NCBI GenBank assembly: GCA_965208025.1
Contig: OZ242302.1
Coordinates: 496,001-560,000 of the forward strand
Direction of reading: 5' to 3'
Length of the DNA: 64,000 bases
DNA from: Bin80 sp965208025
GTDB lineage: Bacteria > Bacteroidota > Rhodothermia > Rhodothermales > Bin80
Shown: piece after piece, positions 54,686 to 64,000 of the stretch
Position numbering within the stretch: the first letter of the stretch is position 1
Layout of the letters: every line of letters starts with the position of its first letter
Notes under the pieces: model-generated
Told to the model about the DNA's origin: nothing
The model's database searches: none
Seen by the model: the letters and a program-made list of their open reading frames with translations, nothing else
Made by a program: the position numbers and the translations under genes

Positions 54686-55381
54686 GTGACTTGTAATTAC
54701 TTTACTTACAGCACAGTAGCAGTCTGTTTTGCGTTCGTTCTTTTTGCAGGTTGCTCTGATCCGAAGAAAGCGTCCAATTCCAATTTTAAGCGAGTTCTCC
54801 AGGAATATCACTCGGAGGATTCTCCTTGTTTTGATGTCGAAGTTCAATTTCCATTGACCTACGAGGCTGAGCATATGTCCTCATTATTCGGTGGACCTAT
54901 GTATTCTATTGGAGAAACTCGGGAGGCCACATTAGTGAAGACTCTTGTAGATGCAGGGATCGTTGTAGACACCTCTGGAAGCGATTCTGATGATAATTTA
55001 CGCATTGCAACCCTCACTGATTTTGGTGAATCAATCGCCAAGTCTCATGATGATGATTCTGAGTCATCGGAAAATAGTGATGGTACTGAATTCTGTTGGG
55101 GATCAGGGTATCATGTGGATGAGGTGACGAGATACACTGAACCTACATCCCAACTTGGCATCACTATCTCAATGGTTACATATACTCTTTCCGTGAAGAA
55201 TCCAGTAGAATGGCCAGGTGGTACACATGAGTTACCTGATGGCATCCAGAGAATGATTTTCCCGTCCCTGTTTGGCTGTTACTCTTCTTCTCAAGCACTC
55301 GTCTCTGCTGAACCAGAGTCCCAAGAAACCGAACTTGTCCTTATGGGAGATGGATGGGCTCATATCAGTGCTATAGAATAG
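54686..55381 (+). CDS. Hypothetical lipoprotein
   Basis: A 231-aa protein from GTG 54686 with a lipoprotein leader (STVAVCFAFVLFAGC, lipobox FAGC). The mature part is acidic, with a Ser/Asp-rich loop (DDDSESSENSDGTE) and several Cys (FCWGSGYHV, FGCYSS). I do not recognise a family. It is 41 bp upstream of a small membrane protein gene with which it may form an operon. Confidence 0.7.
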   Translation: MTCNYFTYSTVAVCFAFVLFAGCSDPKKASNSNFKRVLQEYHSEDSPCFDVEVQFPLTYEAEHMSSLFGGPMYSIGETREATLVKTLVDAGIVVDTSGSDSDDNLRIATLTDFGESIAKSHDDDSESSENSDGTEFCWGSGYHVDEVTRYTEPTSQLGITISMVTYTLSVKNPVEWPGGTHELPDGIQRMIFPSLFGCYSSSQALVSAEPESQETELVLMGDGWAHISAIE

Positions 55382-55422
55382 AGTAGTCCCCTTATTCTAA
55401 TTTAGTTACTTCAACTCTGTCA

Positions 55423-55728
55423 ATGAATCAGTCATTCACCCAAGTCTTACTTCGCATCAATAGGGTATTTGCCCTGGGCATTGAGATTCTCAACCCTATT
55501 ATTGGTTTTGTGGTATTCCTAACCGTTCTGATCGTCTCAATCTTTGCCATGGGAGACGGGTTTTTTCGTGTTATCCTATCGTTGATTTTGGCATCAATTT
55601 CTTCTATTCTGGTTTGTGGGCCACTCGCAGTCCTTACAAACATTCAAAATAACCTCAGTCGGTCTACTGACGAAAATATTGACCACGCGGATACACCGTT
55701 ACCTTCCACATCTTTTGATTCGCATTAG
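55423..55728 (+). CDS. Small membrane protein, two predicted helices
   Basis: 101 aa with hydrophobic segments IIGFVVFLTVLIVSIFAMG and VILSLILASISSILVCGPLAVL, a short positively charged start and a polar acidic tail (ENIDHADTPLPS). No known domain. Located just after the hypothetical lipoprotein gene. Confidence 0.65.
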   Translation: MNQSFTQVLLRINRVFALGIEILNPIIGFVVFLTVLIVSIFAMGDGFFRVILSLILASISSILVCGPLAVLTNIQNNLSRSTDENIDHADTPLPSTSFDSH

Positions 55729-55969
55729 TTGTCACATCCCCTATTGGTTGGTAGATATTTTGCCCTGATTAGGGTTTAGTCCCCCACCCTATTTTCCCGT
55801 GACTTGTGGCCGTTCACTTTTGTATCAGAAATCGAAATTGTACCCAAGTTTACCATATTCTTGTGTTCCAAGCTACGGAAGAACCTACGTTCAAGAGCAA
55901 TACCCTTTCCGTTAGGAGTGGCAAACTTGGGCAACAAGCAATTTTCTACATTCTAACTTTTGCAGAGGA

Positions 55970-58900
55970 CTACTTCATGAGTGTCATCTGACCTTGAGCA
56001 AGTTGTACTCCTGCATCCTGTCTTGCAATGATACGATAAATATAGACACTTGATGGCAGGTTGGGAACTGTAAGCATGAGAGATCTTGATACCCCCGCAG
56101 ATACACCTGAGAACTCTTCAACATGCACTCTTTGCCCTAAAAGATTGAATACTTCAACAGCTAGATCCGTAGTTGTCGGTAAATCCACTATGATATTTGT
56201 TGATGGATTGAACGGGTTCGGATAATTCCCTAATAGAGTGAATTCTGATACCGTCTGACCTGTTTCAACAGATATATCTCCGACCGCTTCAATCATCATG
56301 GCAGATGCCTGCTCTGAGTAAGTACCTATCCCTGCCGAGTTAATCGCTGCCACCTGAAAAAAGTATTCCTGTCCTGCTGTCAACCCAGTAAGCGTAATCT
56401 CTGTACCTTTGGGGTTCGGGGTCACGGAAACCCATTCGTCATGGGACATACTCCGGTCGCGACACTGAAAATCATAGGAAATGATCTCCGTTCCACCAGT
56501 ATTCTTGGGGGCATCCCAAGTGACGAATAGTTTGGTCTCAGACATCAGTTCAACTGTCACGCTGGTTGGCGCACCTGGAAGTGCTGCTGGTGTGGCGGAT
56601 GCCTGCTCCGAATATGTACCCCTCCCCGCTGAGTTGATCGCTGCCACGCGAATAAAGTATTCCTTGCCAGACGTAAGTCCACTGATCATGATTTCCGTGT
56701 CCGTGGGCTTTGGTTCCATGGAAATCCAATCTTCCTGTGATAGACTTCCATCACGGTACTGAACATCATACTTTAGAATGTCCATTCCTGCTGCATTTTG
56801 GGGAGGATCCCATGACGCGTGCAAGGATGTCTCAGAACTCACTTCTACGGTCAAGCTCGTAGGTGCCTCGGGAAGCGCAGACATGACGGCGGATGCTTCC
56901 TCTGAGAAAGCACCAGTTCCGGCAGAGTTGATCGCTGCCACCTGAAAAAAATACTGCATACCTGAGGTAAGTCCTTTAAGTGTAATTTCTGTTCCAGTGG
57001 GATGGGGAGAAATGGAAACCCAATTATCGTGAGACATGGTTCCATCACGACACTGAAAATCATAGGCAATGATCTCCGATCCCCCAGAATTCTCTGGAGC
57101 ATCCCAAGTAACGAACAGTTTGGTCTCAGACATGAGTTCAACTGTCACGCCAGTAGGTGCTTCTGGAAGTGACGTCAGGGTAGCCGATACTTCCTCCGAG
57201 TAAGTACCTATTCCATCCGAATTGATTGCTGCCACACGAATAAAGTACTCGTATCCAGTCGTTAGTCCGCTAATCGTAGTCTCTGTATCCGTTGGATTCG
57301 GAGCTACGGAAGTCCATGAGATAGGAGATTCGTTGCCATCTCGGTACTGTACATCATACCCTTCAATATCTGTTCCGAAAGTATTTGTGGGAGGGTCCCA
57401 AGTGACGCCCAGAGTGGTTTCAGAATTTACTTCGACGGTTACATTGGTCGGTGCCTGTAAACGTTGAGACAGGAGAGCAGATGCTTCCTCTGAGTAGGCT
57501 CCGATCCCAGCGGAGTTGATTGCTGCCACCTGAAAATAGTACTCCATGCCTACCGTAAGTTCCGTAAGCGTAATCTCCGTTCCTGTGGGATGGGGAGAAA
57601 TGGAAACCCAATTATCGTGAGACATGGTTCCATCACGACACTGAAAATCATAGGCAATGATCTCCGATCCCCCAGAATTCTCTGGAGCATCCCAAGTAAC
57701 GAACAGTTTGGTCTCAGACATGAGTTCAACTGTCACGCCAGTAGGTGCTTCTGGAAGTGACGTCAGGATAGCCGATACTTCCTCCGAGTAAGTACCTATT
57801 CCATCCGAATTGATTGCTGCCACAAGAATAAAGTACTCGTGTCCAGTCGTTAGTCCGCTAATCGTAGTCTCTGTATCCGTTGGATTCGGAGCTACGGAAG
57901 TCCATGAGATAGGAGATTCGTTGCCATCTCGGTACTGTACATCATACCCTTCAATATCTATTCCGAAAGTATTTGTGGGAGGATCCCAAGTGACGCCCAG
58001 AGTGGTTTCAGAATTTACTTCGACGGTTACATTGGTCGGTGCCTGTAAACGTTGAGACAGGAGAGCAGATGCTTCCTCTGAGTAGGTTCCGATCCCAGCG
58101 GAGTTGATTGCTGCTACCTGAAAAAAGTATTCCATTCCCGCAGTGAGTTCGGTGAGTTCAATCTCGGTGATCGTAGGATGTGGAGAAATGGAAACCCATT
58201 CGTCATGCGACATCGTTCCATCACGACATTGAAAATCATAGGCAATGATCTCCGTTCCGCCAGTATTCTTGGGAGGATTCCAAGTAACGAATAGTGTGGT
58301 CTCCGACATGAGTTCAACCGTCACGCCGGTAGGAGCTTCGGGAAAGGTAGTAAGAGTAGCGGATACTCCTTTAGAGTATGCACCAGTCCCCGCCGAGTTG
58401 ATCGCGGCTACCCGAATAAAGTACTCCTTTCCTGAGGATAATTCAGAAATCGTTGCCTCCGTGTTGGTATGATCCACAGTGATAGAAGCCCATGAGATGG
58501 GAGATTCACTCCCATCCCGATACTGAACATCATAGCCTGTGATCTCCAATGAACTGGTATTTTCAGGAGGATCCCATGTGACACTCAGGGAACTCTCCGA
58601 AGCCACTTGGATCGCCACACCAGTGGGCGCATCAGGAAGTAAAGTCATGACTGCGGATGCCTGCTCTGAGTATGTTCCCATCCCCGCCGAGTTGATCGCT
58701 GCGACCTGAAAAAAATACTCGATCCCAGATGTAAGCTCCTTAAGTTCAATCTCCGTGACCGTAGGATGCGGTGTGACGGAAATCCAATCGTCATGAGACA
58801 TCGTCCCATCGCGGCACTGAAAATCGTAGGCAATAATCTCCGCTCCGCCGGTTTTTGTGGGAGCATCCCAAGTGACACGCAAGGTGGTCTCCGAGGTTAC

Positions 58901-61693
58901 CTCCACGATCAGGCTGGTCGGTGCATTAGGAAGTGAAGCCAGGGTAGCGGAAACCTCCTCCGAGTAGGAACCAGTCCCCGCCGAGTTGATTGCGGCCACT
59001 TTGATAAGGTACTCTTTTGTAGCATTTAATCCAGAAATCGTTGTCTCAGTCTCGGAACTGTTCAGGATGATAGAATTCCATGAGATGGGAGACACACTTG
59101 CGTCCCTGTACTGAACATCATATCCAGAAATTGCAGATATACCGATATTCGTGGGTGCATCCCATGAGACATGTAGGGAGCTTTCAGGTGCCAATTCAAC
59201 CGTAACATCAGTAGGTGCATCAGGAAGTAAAACCATGATTGTAGATGCCTTCTCTGAGAAGGCACCCGTTCCCGCCGAGTTGATTGCGGCCACTCGAATA
59301 AAGTATTCCAGTCCGGACGTTAGTCCGAAGAGTTCGATCTCTGTTTCCGTGGGATGCGGTGAGAAATTAGCCCAATCGTTGGGAGACATTCTCCCATTTC
59401 GATACTGAACATGATAAGCAATGATCTCTGCACCGCCTGTACTTGTGGGAGGATCCCAAGAGGCGTACATCCTATTTTCCGAAATCATCTTAACAATCAA
59501 GCCTGTCGGTGCATCGGGGAGCGGAATCAGGACAGCAGATACTTCCTCAGTGTATGCGCCAATCCCTTCTGAGTTGATCGCTGCCACCTTGAAAAAGTAT
59601 TCTTTTCCAGCCGTTAATTCAGAAATCTCTGTCTCTGTTTCGTAACCGTCCAAAATCATAGAATTCCATGAGATGAGAGATTCACTTCCTTCTCGATACT
59701 GAAGATCATAGCCAGTGATTTCCGATGAGCCGGCATATGAGGGGACATCCCAAATGACATACACGGAGGTCTCAGATGTCACGTCAACGATTAAGTTATT
59801 GGGAGCATCAGGAACAGGAAGTGGAGTGAGAATGGCGTATTCTTCCTTTGAGTACGCTCCTGTCCCAACAGAATTGATCGCTGCAACCTTAATAAAATAC
59901 TCCTGTTCGGAAACAAGTCCACGAATCGTAGTTTCGGTGTTAGTGCCTTCCAGCGTCACAGAAGTCCAAGCGATGGGGAGGCGATTTTCGTTCAGGTATT
60001 GAACATCATAGCCTGTAATCTCCGCTCCCCCATCATCGGCTGGAGCAGTCCATGAGACATGTAATGACGTACCAGAAGCCACATTGACTGTCACGTCAGT
60101 GGGTGCATCGGGCACGATGGCCAGAACCTCAGCTGTAGTCCCTACACCAGTCAACCATGGTCCTGTGCCTATTTCATTCTTGGCAGCAACCCTAACATCA
60201 TATCTAGTCCCAGGATTTAAACTGGAAATCGTAGTACCAGTAGTTGTAACCGTAGTGGAAGACGTAGGATAGTCGGACTCCGAGGCCAACTTGTGTTGTA
60301 CAATATATCCCGAGATCTTCGCTCCTCCAGTTTCCGCGGGTTCTGCCCAAGTCAAGGTCAGTGCATCCGACTCGGTTTCATCTACTGTAAGATCTGTGGG
60401 AATGCCTGGAACTGTTACATCGGCAGTCTGGATATCTCCCATCTCAGTTTGAAACCAATCGGAGGAACCCTCAGCATTTTTCGCACGAATCCGAACCAAG
60501 TAAGAACTGGATGGACGTAGACCCGTGAAGGTATATTGAAGTTCAGAAGGGAGTATAACCTCAATTGATGTGAGGAAATCAAAGTTGGGAAAGTACTCCG
60601 TTCTGGCTAGTTCATATTTCTCAATTGGGCTTCCACCATCATCTTGTGCATTCCATTCAACGGTGAATTGGTATGGAGTAATTGAGAGAATATTTATGTC
60701 CTCCCGAGTCAGAGCGGAGGGAGCTGTGGGGGGAATAGCTTCCAATAAATTAGATTCAACCATCTCATCTGTGCCATCATCGTCCCTGTAAAATACTCGG
60801 GCCTTGATCATCACCCCCCGATCAATATCCTGAATGATATACTGACTTTTCTCATCCAATGGAAGACGAGTAGTGATCTCTCCTTGCTCTGTTAAAAAGG
60901 TGCGCTCCACTTCTACACCATCTCTAAGAGCAACCCATGAAACCTGGGGGAAAAATTCTTCCAGAGGTGGTTGGCTCCGAGCCATAGTCATTCCATCGGG
61001 ATCATCAACACCAGTCTGATTCTCTCCAAAAAAATTGACTTTAAAAACTCCAAAAGGTGACAACTGTGGATTTTTCTCACGCGTCAGAGTCAAGCTCCCA
61101 ATCGGTGGGTCATTCACTGGCTCTACATTAAACGTAAATCTGTACGCCTCGCTGAAACTTTGTTGGACAATGTTGTCACTGACTTTGAAAAGAAAGCTAC
61201 TATAACCTTCACCATGTTCGTCTTTACCCGGAGTGAATACTAATAACCCTGCTCTTATTAAGGCAAGTATTGCGTTATGTTGAGTAATATTTTCTGTTAA
61301 ATCAAACCCGCGCATAGTCAATTTTCCATTACCCGTGAACTCGGAAATTATCACACTTTCCAGCACATCACCTGGGTCGTTATCTTCAAATGGAAAATCA
61401 CTTAACGAAAACGTGTACGGTGTGTCTTCCTGAATAGTCCTGACCACATTTTCAGAGGTCGGAGGATCCTGTCTTTTACCCGCCTGTATCGTTTCTATAT
61501 CATTCTGGGGAGTAGATCCAGACTCTTGCGAGAGAGATGGATCACTATTACCAGAATAAATTTGAGATCCTACACTGGATCTATCCTGCCCGCTGATATA
61601 ATCTGCAATAGATACCTTGTGGACGAAGAATGTCAGTAGGAAGGTAAGACAAAGTAGGAATGAATATTTGACTTGAAAGCTAAATTGTAACAT
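55970..61693 (-). CDS. Giant fibronectin-III repeat protein with type IX secretion sorting domain
   Basis: 1907 aa: signal peptide (FLLTFFVHKVSIAD), a cadherin-like/tandem-95 region (EDTPYTFSLSDFPFEDNDPGD, about 85-200), then about 15 FN3 domains of about 98 residues (about 330-1810), and a C-terminal sorting domain (LGNYPNPFNPSTNI, VFNLLGQRV, SVYIYRIIA). The FN3 domains alternate between two classes, one with GYDVQYRDG and one with AYDFQCRDG carrying a conserved Cys, giving a 196-aa (588-bp) higher-order repeat. Domains 10-11 and 12-13 are nearly identical in DNA. The sorting domain implies export through the Por/T9SS system and cell-surface attachment. It is probably an adhesin or matrix protein. 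Confidence 0.92.
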   Translation of the reverse strand: MLQFSFQVKYSFLLCLTFLLTFFVHKVSIADYISGQDRSSVGSQIYSGNSDPSLSQESGSTPQNDIETIQAGKRQDPPTSENVVRTIQEDTPYTFSLSDFPFEDNDPGDVLESVIISEFTGNGKLTMRGFDLTENITQHNAILALIRAGLLVFTPGKDEHGEGYSSFLFKVSDNIVQQSFSEAYRFTFNVEPVNDPPIGSLTLTREKNPQLSPFGVFKVNFFGENQTGVDDPDGMTMARSQPPLEEFFPQVSWVALRDGVEVERTFLTEQGEITTRLPLDEKSQYIIQDIDRGVMIKARVFYRDDDGTDEMVESNLLEAIPPTAPSALTREDINILSITPYQFTVEWNAQDDGGSPIEKYELARTEYFPNFDFLTSIEVILPSELQYTFTGLRPSSSYLVRIRAKNAEGSSDWFQTEMGDIQTADVTVPGIPTDLTVDETESDALTLTWAEPAETGGAKISGYIVQHKLASESDYPTSSTTVTTTGTTISSLNPGTRYDVRVAAKNEIGTGPWLTGVGTTAEVLAIVPDAPTDVTVNVASGTSLHVSWTAPADDGGAEITGYDVQYLNENRLPIAWTSVTLEGTNTETTIRGLVSEQEYFIKVAAINSVGTGAYSKEEYAILTPLPVPDAPNNLIVDVTSETSVYVIWDVPSYAGSSEITGYDLQYREGSESLISWNSMILDGYETETEISELTAGKEYFFKVAAINSEGIGAYTEEVSAVLIPLPDAPTGLIVKMISENRMYASWDPPTSTGGAEIIAYHVQYRNGRMSPNDWANFSPHPTETEIELFGLTSGLEYFIRVAAINSAGTGAFSEKASTIMVLLPDAPTDVTVELAPESSLHVSWDAPTNIGISAISGYDVQYRDASVSPISWNSIILNSSETETTISGLNATKEYLIKVAAINSAGTGSYSEEVSATLASLPNAPTSLIVEVTSETTLRVTWDAPTKTGGAEIIAYDFQCRDGTMSHDDWISVTPHPTVTEIELKELTSGIEYFFQVAAINSAGMGTYSEQASAVMTLLPDAPTGVAIQVASESSLSVTWDPPENTSSLEITGYDVQYRDGSESPISWASITVDHTNTEATISELSSGKEYFIRVAAINSAGTGAYSKGVSATLTTFPEAPTGVTVELMSETTLFVTWNPPKNTGGTEIIAYDFQCRDGTMSHDEWVSISPHPTITEIELTELTAGMEYFFQVAAINSAGIGTYSEEASALLSQRLQAPTNVTVEVNSETTLGVTWDPPTNTFGIDIEGYDVQYRDGNESPISWTSVAPNPTDTETTISGLTTGHEYFILVAAINSDGIGTYSEEVSAILTSLPEAPTGVTVELMSETKLFVTWDAPENSGGSEIIAYDFQCRDGTMSHDNWVSISPHPTGTEITLTELTVGMEYYFQVAAINSAGIGAYSEEASALLSQRLQAPTNVTVEVNSETTLGVTWDPPTNTFGTDIEGYDVQYRDGNESPISWTSVAPNPTDTETTISGLTTGYEYFIRVAAINSDGIGTYSEEVSATLTSLPEAPTGVTVELMSETKLFVTWDAPENSGGSEIIAYDFQCRDGTMSHDNWVSISPHPTGTEITLKGLTSGMQYFFQVAAINSAGTGAFSEEASAVMSALPEAPTSLTVEVSSETSLHASWDPPQNAAGMDILKYDVQYRDGSLSQEDWISMEPKPTDTEIMISGLTSGKEYFIRVAAINSAGRGTYSEQASATPAALPGAPTSVTVELMSETKLFVTWDAPKNTGGTEIISYDFQCRDRSMSHDEWVSVTPNPKGTEITLTGLTAGQEYFFQVAAINSAGIGTYSEQASAMMIEAVGDISVETGQTVSEFTLLGNYPNPFNPSTNIIVDLPTTTDLAVEVFNLLGQRVHVEEFSGVSAGVSRSLMLTVPNLPSSVYIYRIIARQDAGVQLAQGQMTLMK
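57000..58165. repeat. Near-identical 588-bp tandem repeats inside the FN3 gene
   Basis: Sequence from about 57000-57577 recurs at 57588-58165 with an offset of exactly 588 bp. Shared blocks include GGAGAAATGGAAACCCAATT, GATCTCCGATCCCCCAGAAT and TTCGACGGTTACATTGGTCG. Each unit encodes two FN3 domains. Recent duplication or gene conversion is the simplest reading; assembly collapse is also likely here. Confidence 0.85.
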
Positions 61694-62349
61694 TAAGATG
61701 ATGGCAATAGCCTTTGTCTGTGATGGTCAATTTCTATCATGAACAAACACTTCAGTTAAATAAATAATTCACCTTGCTTCGAAAAAATACACCATTGTCC
61801 TTAATAATATTTAATAAAAATACCATATACCTTAACATTTCATGTTAAATTCACATTTATCCTTAATTATTTCATAAATGCGGTTAATACTTCGTCTTGA
61901 TCTTGATTTTTTTGGAATCAATTTAATGATGTATCTCACGCTGAAAAATGAATGGTGGAATGAAAGCCATTGCGCTCCGGCTCGCATGAGACAGCAAGAA
62001 ATTCAGTCAGTTCGTGTTTAATTCGCAATACTCTTTCGTAACGAAATGGGCGGACGGCCCGAAGAGACAGGGTAGATGGACTTGCGCATATGTGGATCAT
62101 CTTGGTTCAGATCCACCTTGATGCATTTATTACGACATCATGAACTGATTCGCGGCCACAAAAACAGAAATGGGGAGGATTGACCTGGAGTTTAACCTTT
62201 ACATTCCGAAACCTTACTCCGCAGAATCGGGCTAATGTGCCCCTGAATGGCTGTGTGGTTATTTCTGTGTGTCACTGACTGAACTTCAAGACCATATAAG
62301 TTCTATGAATTGGGTGGGAAATTCCGAAATCTTCGTGAGTGTTGTGAGA
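61694..62349. other. Intergenic, about 0.65 kb, no supported gene
   Basis: AT-rich promoter-side sequence of the FN3 gene followed by sequence with short frames only. The stretch near 61950-62060 is open on the minus strand for about 40 codons without recognisable content. Confidence 0.4.
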
Positions 62350-62829
62350 TTACTTCACCAATGTCATCTGTCCCTTGGCGAGTAGAGCTCCCATATCCTG
62401 TCTTGAAATAAATTGATAGATATAAACACCTGATGGCAGGTTAGGAACTGTAAGCGTGAGTGATCTTGACTGCCCCGCAGAGATACCATAGAACACTTCA
62501 TCATGCACGGTTTGTCCAACCAAATTGAATATCAACACAGATAGATCAGCCGTTATCGGCAAGTCTACCAGAATATTTGTTGATGGATTGAACGGGTTCG
62601 GATAATTCCCCGAGAGAGTGAATTCTGATACCGAATGACCAGTTTCAGAGAATATTCCCCCGACTGATTCAATCATCAGTACGGATGCCTGATCCGAGTA
62701 TGCACCAATCCCTGCCGAGTTAATCGCTGTCACCTGAAAAAAGTACTCCTGTCCTGCTGTAACAATGGGCAACTCAGAAGTCTTGCCTTTCTCCAATGGA
62801 ACGCACAAGTGTAAACATTCGGTGTCCAA
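62350..62829 (-). pseudogene. Truncated paralogue: end of an FN3 domain plus T9SS sorting domain
   Basis: The last ~135 residues match the C-terminus of the 1907-aa neighbour closely (AGQEYFFQVTAINSAGIGAYS, SGNYPNPFNPSTNI, VFNLVGQ-like IFNLVGQTVH, GVYIYQFISRQD). The first ~22 residues (CLHLCVPLEKGKTSELP) are unrelated, and there is no signal peptide or complete FN3 domain. It is therefore the 3' remnant of a second such gene. The break is about 170 bp from the candidate left end of an ISL3 element, which may have been responsible. Confidence 0.75.
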
Positions 62830-62997
62830 AAGTATAGGGGGAGAGACATCGCAGCAAAATTTTTATCAATGCAGGGCCAGAGGAATGCTCAAAAGCATCA
62901 AGTTTTTCTGGCAGAAATTATCAAGGAGGTAACTGTTGGCCTCTTCGTTCGCATTGCTATCATTGAATTGTTTCTGATACAAAATTTTGAAAAAATC

Positions 62998-64000
62998 GGT
63001 TCTACCACAATTTGTGTGGAATGAGTATATTTCGGCGAACTAAACCTACTCAATTTCATGTCAAATTTCATAGATTTATTTATGCGCTACACTCTGGATC
63101 TCACTCCTGAGTGGCAGCTTGACCGAATCACTTTGGATCCAACGTCTCACCGGATTGATGTATATCTTCGCCATTCGGGAGAGAATCTTGTTTGTCCAGA
63201 AACGGGGGAATCTGGGACGTTGTATGACCACCGCAAGGAGCGTTCGTGGCGTCATATTGACTGGTGTCAATCCAAGAGTTATATCCACTGTCGTATCCCT
63301 CGGGTCAAGTCTTCAAAGGGAATCAAGACGATTAAGCTTCCTTGGGCAGATTCATCCAGTCGTGTAACCTATGCCTTTGAGCGCGCTGCGATTGATCTGT
63401 TGAAAGCAACCAAAAATCAAACCAGCACCGCCAAGCTTCTACGGTGTGGATTTAACCAACTGAATCGGATCATGCATCGTAGTGTAGAGCGCGGATTAGC
63501 ACGTAGGGATCTGGGAGAGATCCCCCATATCGGTGTGGATGAGAAAGCACTCAAACGGGGGCATGTCTATGGGACCGTGGTAACAGATTCCACACGGGGG
63601 ATTGTCCTTGATGTGGGGGAGGGAAAGACCAAAGAAGGCGCTATAGTGCTGTTTGAGCGTGTGTTTGAGGGAATGAAGGAGAAGGTCGTAACGGTGACGA
63701 CGGACATGTTAAAGGCGTTTATTCGCGCCGTTGAACGAGTCTTTCCGAACGCAACCTTGATTCATGATCGGTTTCATCTGATTCAGGATCTGAACAAAGC
63801 AATCAATCAGGTGCGCAGACGGGAAGTGAAGAGCCATCCCGAGTTGAAAGGGACGCGTTATGTGCTTTTGAAGAACGAAAAGAACCGTACGGCCAAGCAA
63901 GACGAGATCTTCAAAGTCGTTCAAGAAGCCAACTTGGAAGTCAGTCACGCCTGGCGGGTACGCGAAGAGTTTAAAGGGATCTTTGAGTGTAGTTCCTTCG
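62998..64000 (+). mobile_element. ISL3-family insertion sequence (left part, continues beyond window)
   Basis: The transposase and the sequence GGTTCTACCACAATTTGTGT at 62998, which resembles an ISL3 terminal repeat, mark the likely left end. The right end and the target duplication lie outside the window, so the boundary is tentative. Confidence 0.55.
63058..64000 (+). CDS. ISL3-family transposase (partial)
   Basis: Read from ATG 63058, open for 314 codons to the window edge. An N-terminal Zn-finger-like part (LVCPETGESGTLYDHRKERSWRH, with Cys) and helix-turn-helix are followed by the DDE core: IPHIGVDEKALKRGH, TVTTDMLKAFIRAV and IHDRFHLIQDLNKAI. These are the ISL3 signatures. ISL3 transposases are about 400 aa, so roughly the last quarter is missing. 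No frameshift is visible in this part. Confidence 0.93.
   Translation, partial: MSNFIDLFMRYTLDLTPEWQLDRITLDPTSHRIDVYLRHSGENLVCPETGESGTLYDHRKERSWRHIDWCQSKSYIHCRIPRVKSSKGIKTIKLPWADSSSRVTYAFERAAIDLLKATKNQTSTAKLLRCGFNQLNRIMHRSVERGLARRDLGEIPHIGVDEKALKRGHVYGTVVTDSTRGIVLDVGEGKTKEGAIVLFERVFEGMKEKVVTVTTDMLKAFIRAVERVFPNATLIHDRFHLIQDLNKAINQVRRREVKSHPELKGTRYVLLKNEKNRTAKQDEIFKVVQEANLEVSHAWRVREEFKGIFECSSF

Noticed and set aside
56000..60000. Regular repeats that could suggest a CRISPR array
   Set aside because: The repeats are about 300 and 588 bp, in frame and encode FN3 domains; there are no short repeats with unique spacers.

Overview
The window looks like a chromosomal piece of a Bacteroidota/Rhodothermota-type (FCB group) bacterium. 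The evidence is a SusC/SusD outer-membrane pair, a CRTAC/FG-GAP lipoprotein, a GWxTD-like secreted protein, a giant fibronectin-III protein ending in a 'NYPNPFNPST' type IX secretion sorting domain, several lipoboxes of the form (I/A)xSC or (F/M)AGC, and few recognisable Shine-Dalgarno sites. No rRNA, tRNA or CRISPR array was recognised.

Layout. 1-5.2 kb: housekeeping genes (partial pruA; divergent LolC/FtsX-type permease, moaD, moaE; convergent purC behind a LacI-family regulator). 5.6-9.8 kb: a large surface protein joining leucine-rich repeats, Calx-beta domains and an autotransporter-like beta-barrel. About 9.9-27.9 kb is an accessory region. It holds a Panacea-domain antitoxin-like gene with a small membrane-protein partner, an orphan MalK-type ATPase, a tyrosine recombinase, a two-gene operon of a DUF4143 AAA ATPase and a frameshifted NACHT/PD-(D/E)xK protein, a decayed Fic gene with its small upstream gene, and a tandemly duplicated ATPase unit. 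The second copy of that unit carries a nonsense codon and an IS630 insertion. A housekeeping pair (rhodanese lipoprotein, miaA) sits inside this region. 27.9-36.7 kb, minus strand: a glycosyltransferase-methyltransferase fusion, an RsbW-like kinase, a GT4 glycosyltransferase, an Xaa-Pro peptidase, a SRAP/YedK protein and a CRTAC lipoprotein, with a GWxTD-like gene diverging from the last. 38.5-43.3 kb: susCD with a clear terminator. 43.7-53.8 kb, all minus: HNH and HIT genes (4-base overlap), an AlbA_2/Schlafen-type regulator, gpsA, plsY, purM, a phytoene-synthase-like gene, thrC, thrB, a TIGR04282-type transferase and a cysteine desulfurase. 54.7-64 kb: a small lipoprotein and a membrane protein, the 1907-aa FN3 protein, a truncated paralogue of its C-terminus, and the start of an ISL3 element running off the window.

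The best candidate for an undescribed system is the DUF4143 ATPase plus NACHT/nuclease operon (14.7-20.1 kb). It has an inverted repeat over its start codon, and its NACHT gene is split exactly at an (AT)n tract. The Panacea operon, whose two small downstream frames overlap at an A4 run, is second. The intervening Fic remnant and IS-damaged ATPase copy suggest a decaying defence or mobile-gene neighbourhood.
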